DNA of 64,000 bases from the NCBI GenBank assembly GCA_029207755.1, contig JARCOQ010000006.1:28726522-28790521 (forward strand). The letters are read 5' to 3'. Numbering within the stretch: the first letter of the stretch is position 1; each line of letters begins with the position of its first letter. The position numbers were made by a program, and so were the translations under genes. This document shows positions 52,001 through 64,000 of this stretch, piece by piece. The notes below the pieces were generated by a model. The model was not told where the DNA came from. It did not search any database and saw only the letters and a program-made list of their open reading frames with translations. This DNA is from Chamaea fasciata (Eukaryota; Chordata; Aves; Passeriformes; Sylviidae).

Positions 52001-52105
52001 TCTATTTCATTGTAAACAGAATAGGGGGAAAATAATAATATGCCAATGTAATGTAAACTAGATACAGTCACCTGGTATTTGGAAAAATTGCTGTTTTGGC
52101 TAAAT

Positions 52106-52220
52106 AGGTAACCCCCACTCCCCCAAAAGAAACCTATCCAGCGTCAACAGCAAAGACAACCAAACAAAAAAAGCCACCCAAACCCCAAATGAAAACAAAA
52201 CCCAAAGCCAGGAAAGCCAA
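52106..52220. repeat. A/C-rich degenerate tract
   Basis: About 115 bases are made mostly of A and C, with CAAA and CCC units and some G. It resembles a decayed copy of the cleaner A/C tracts near 27.6 and 34.0 kb. Confidence 0.65.
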
Positions 52221-53352
52221 TACAAGTTTAATAAAGCTTGACAAGATTCAGTAGTAAGGCCTTGTTCATATTTCTACAGGTGGCAATGCTGCATTTACAG
52301 GGATACAGAGCTACACTAGCTTGTATTTACTTCACAAACATGTTACTGAATGTTCTTTAAAGAGAACACTAAAGGGTTTTAGTAAACCCCAGATTAGTTA
52401 GTCACTGTGGTACGAATTTTTACATTCACGATCCATCTTCCTGTATCTCTGTGATTTTATGATGCTACTGTGAATGTTGAGGTACAGTAAAAATGAGCAT
52501 GTACATAACTGTACTTAAAATGTAGCATTTGTAGGGATTATCTGTACTGATAAAACAGATATTAGACAATTATATTTAGACAATATGTTTCCAATTTCTC
52601 TCACTTGGTAATCAAAACTACTATATTTTCCTCTTTAAAATAGTATTAATGACTCTTGTTTGGCTGGTGTTTGTCATGTATATTCTACAATATGATCTAC
52701 AAGAATTAAGGTCTGTTTTTACAGCTGTCACACATCCCTAACCTAACTTCACACTTTTTTCTGTAGGGAATTTTCAACCTTTCCAACAAATCAACCATTT
52801 TTTTTTTGTCATAGCTAAAATGAATCACACTCATATAGGACGCACCATGAGAATTTCAGAAAATAGGAGAGATTTTTGTTTTTAATACCTGGATTTTTTT
52901 CTATTACTTTATATATAAATTCAGACACATGAAAGCAAAGGTGAGCTAAATATTTGTATAGGATTTAGAGGCAGAAGTATTTTCATGGGAGGTTGTATAA
53001 GTCTTGGGTACTTGTTGCCAGAACATTTGCAATGAACGCCTTCTATTGCTGCAAATACTTGCTGTCATGTAGATGTGTAAATGTGGCGTATAAATTTAGG
53101 ATTATTTCAAGTGAGATTTGGAAAATCTGGCTTGAGCTCACTCATTTTTAGAATGGTAGAAGTCATTAAGAATTTTATGAAAGCAACGCATCTGAAGATA
53201 CTATCCTAAAATTCAAATTGAGGTAGATACTGTGTCTGGTTAGTGAAAAAAAAAAAGGCTTATCTAAAGCAAGAATAACCAGCGGAATGGTTTCCTGTTC
53301 AGTCCCTCACAGTAAATTAATGTTAAATTGTTGTTTTTCCTATTTTTTCTAG

Positions 53353-64000
<10,648 letters not shown>

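Larger units (their letters stand above)
46086..53352 (+). other. TUSC3: TUSC3 intron 5
   Basis: This 7,267-nt phase-0 intron has donor gtatgc and acceptor attttttctag. It contains the 23-bp minisatellite at 46454-46512, a 27-bp near-perfect palindrome at 49006-49032 and an A/C-rich tract at 52106-52220. ORFs of up to 122 codons (48205-48573, + strand) lie here, but they match no family I recognise and lack supporting splice context. Confidence 0.9.

Overview
This window is nuclear DNA of a vertebrate, most likely a bird. It holds five internal exons of one protein-coding gene, TUSC3 (also called N33 or OST3A), read on the + strand, with long AT-rich introns between them. The avian reading rests on three fragments that look like CR1 LINE 3' ends, on short to moderate introns, on few other recognisable interspersed repeats, and on many degenerate G/T-rich or A/C-rich tracts. 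Species cannot be fixed from the sequence.

Layout: 1-34853 is inferred to be intron 1, with no promoter-like CpG-rich block and no exon I can recognise. Exon 2 is at 34854-35023, exon 3 at 42772-42889, exon 4 at 45231-45371, exon 5 at 45945-46085 and exon 6 at 53353-53442. All five have AG acceptors and GT donors, and their phases join without a break into a 220-codon reading frame. From 53443 to the end is intron 6. Exon 1 (signal peptide) lies upstream of the window. The last roughly 82 residues (remaining membrane segments and C-terminus) lie downstream.

The joined exons encode most of the lumenal thioredoxin-like domain, with its CxxC redox pair and a conserved SAPT turn, and the first two membrane segments of an Ost3/Ost6-family subunit of the ER oligosaccharyltransferase. 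This subunit works with the STT3B catalytic form. Several residues resemble the paralogue MAGT1, but the overall pattern is TUSC3.

The remainder is intronic: CR1 fragments near 16.6, 25.3 and 58.8 kb, poly-T and (TTG)n runs, about a dozen G/T or A/C tracts, one small 23-bp minisatellite, and a scattering of perfect short inverted repeats. I found no RNA gene, CRISPR array, intact mobile element or undescribed multi-gene system. The second-look items are modest: palindromes, an unexplained 142-codon antisense ORF, and the MAGT1-like residues of the avian protein.
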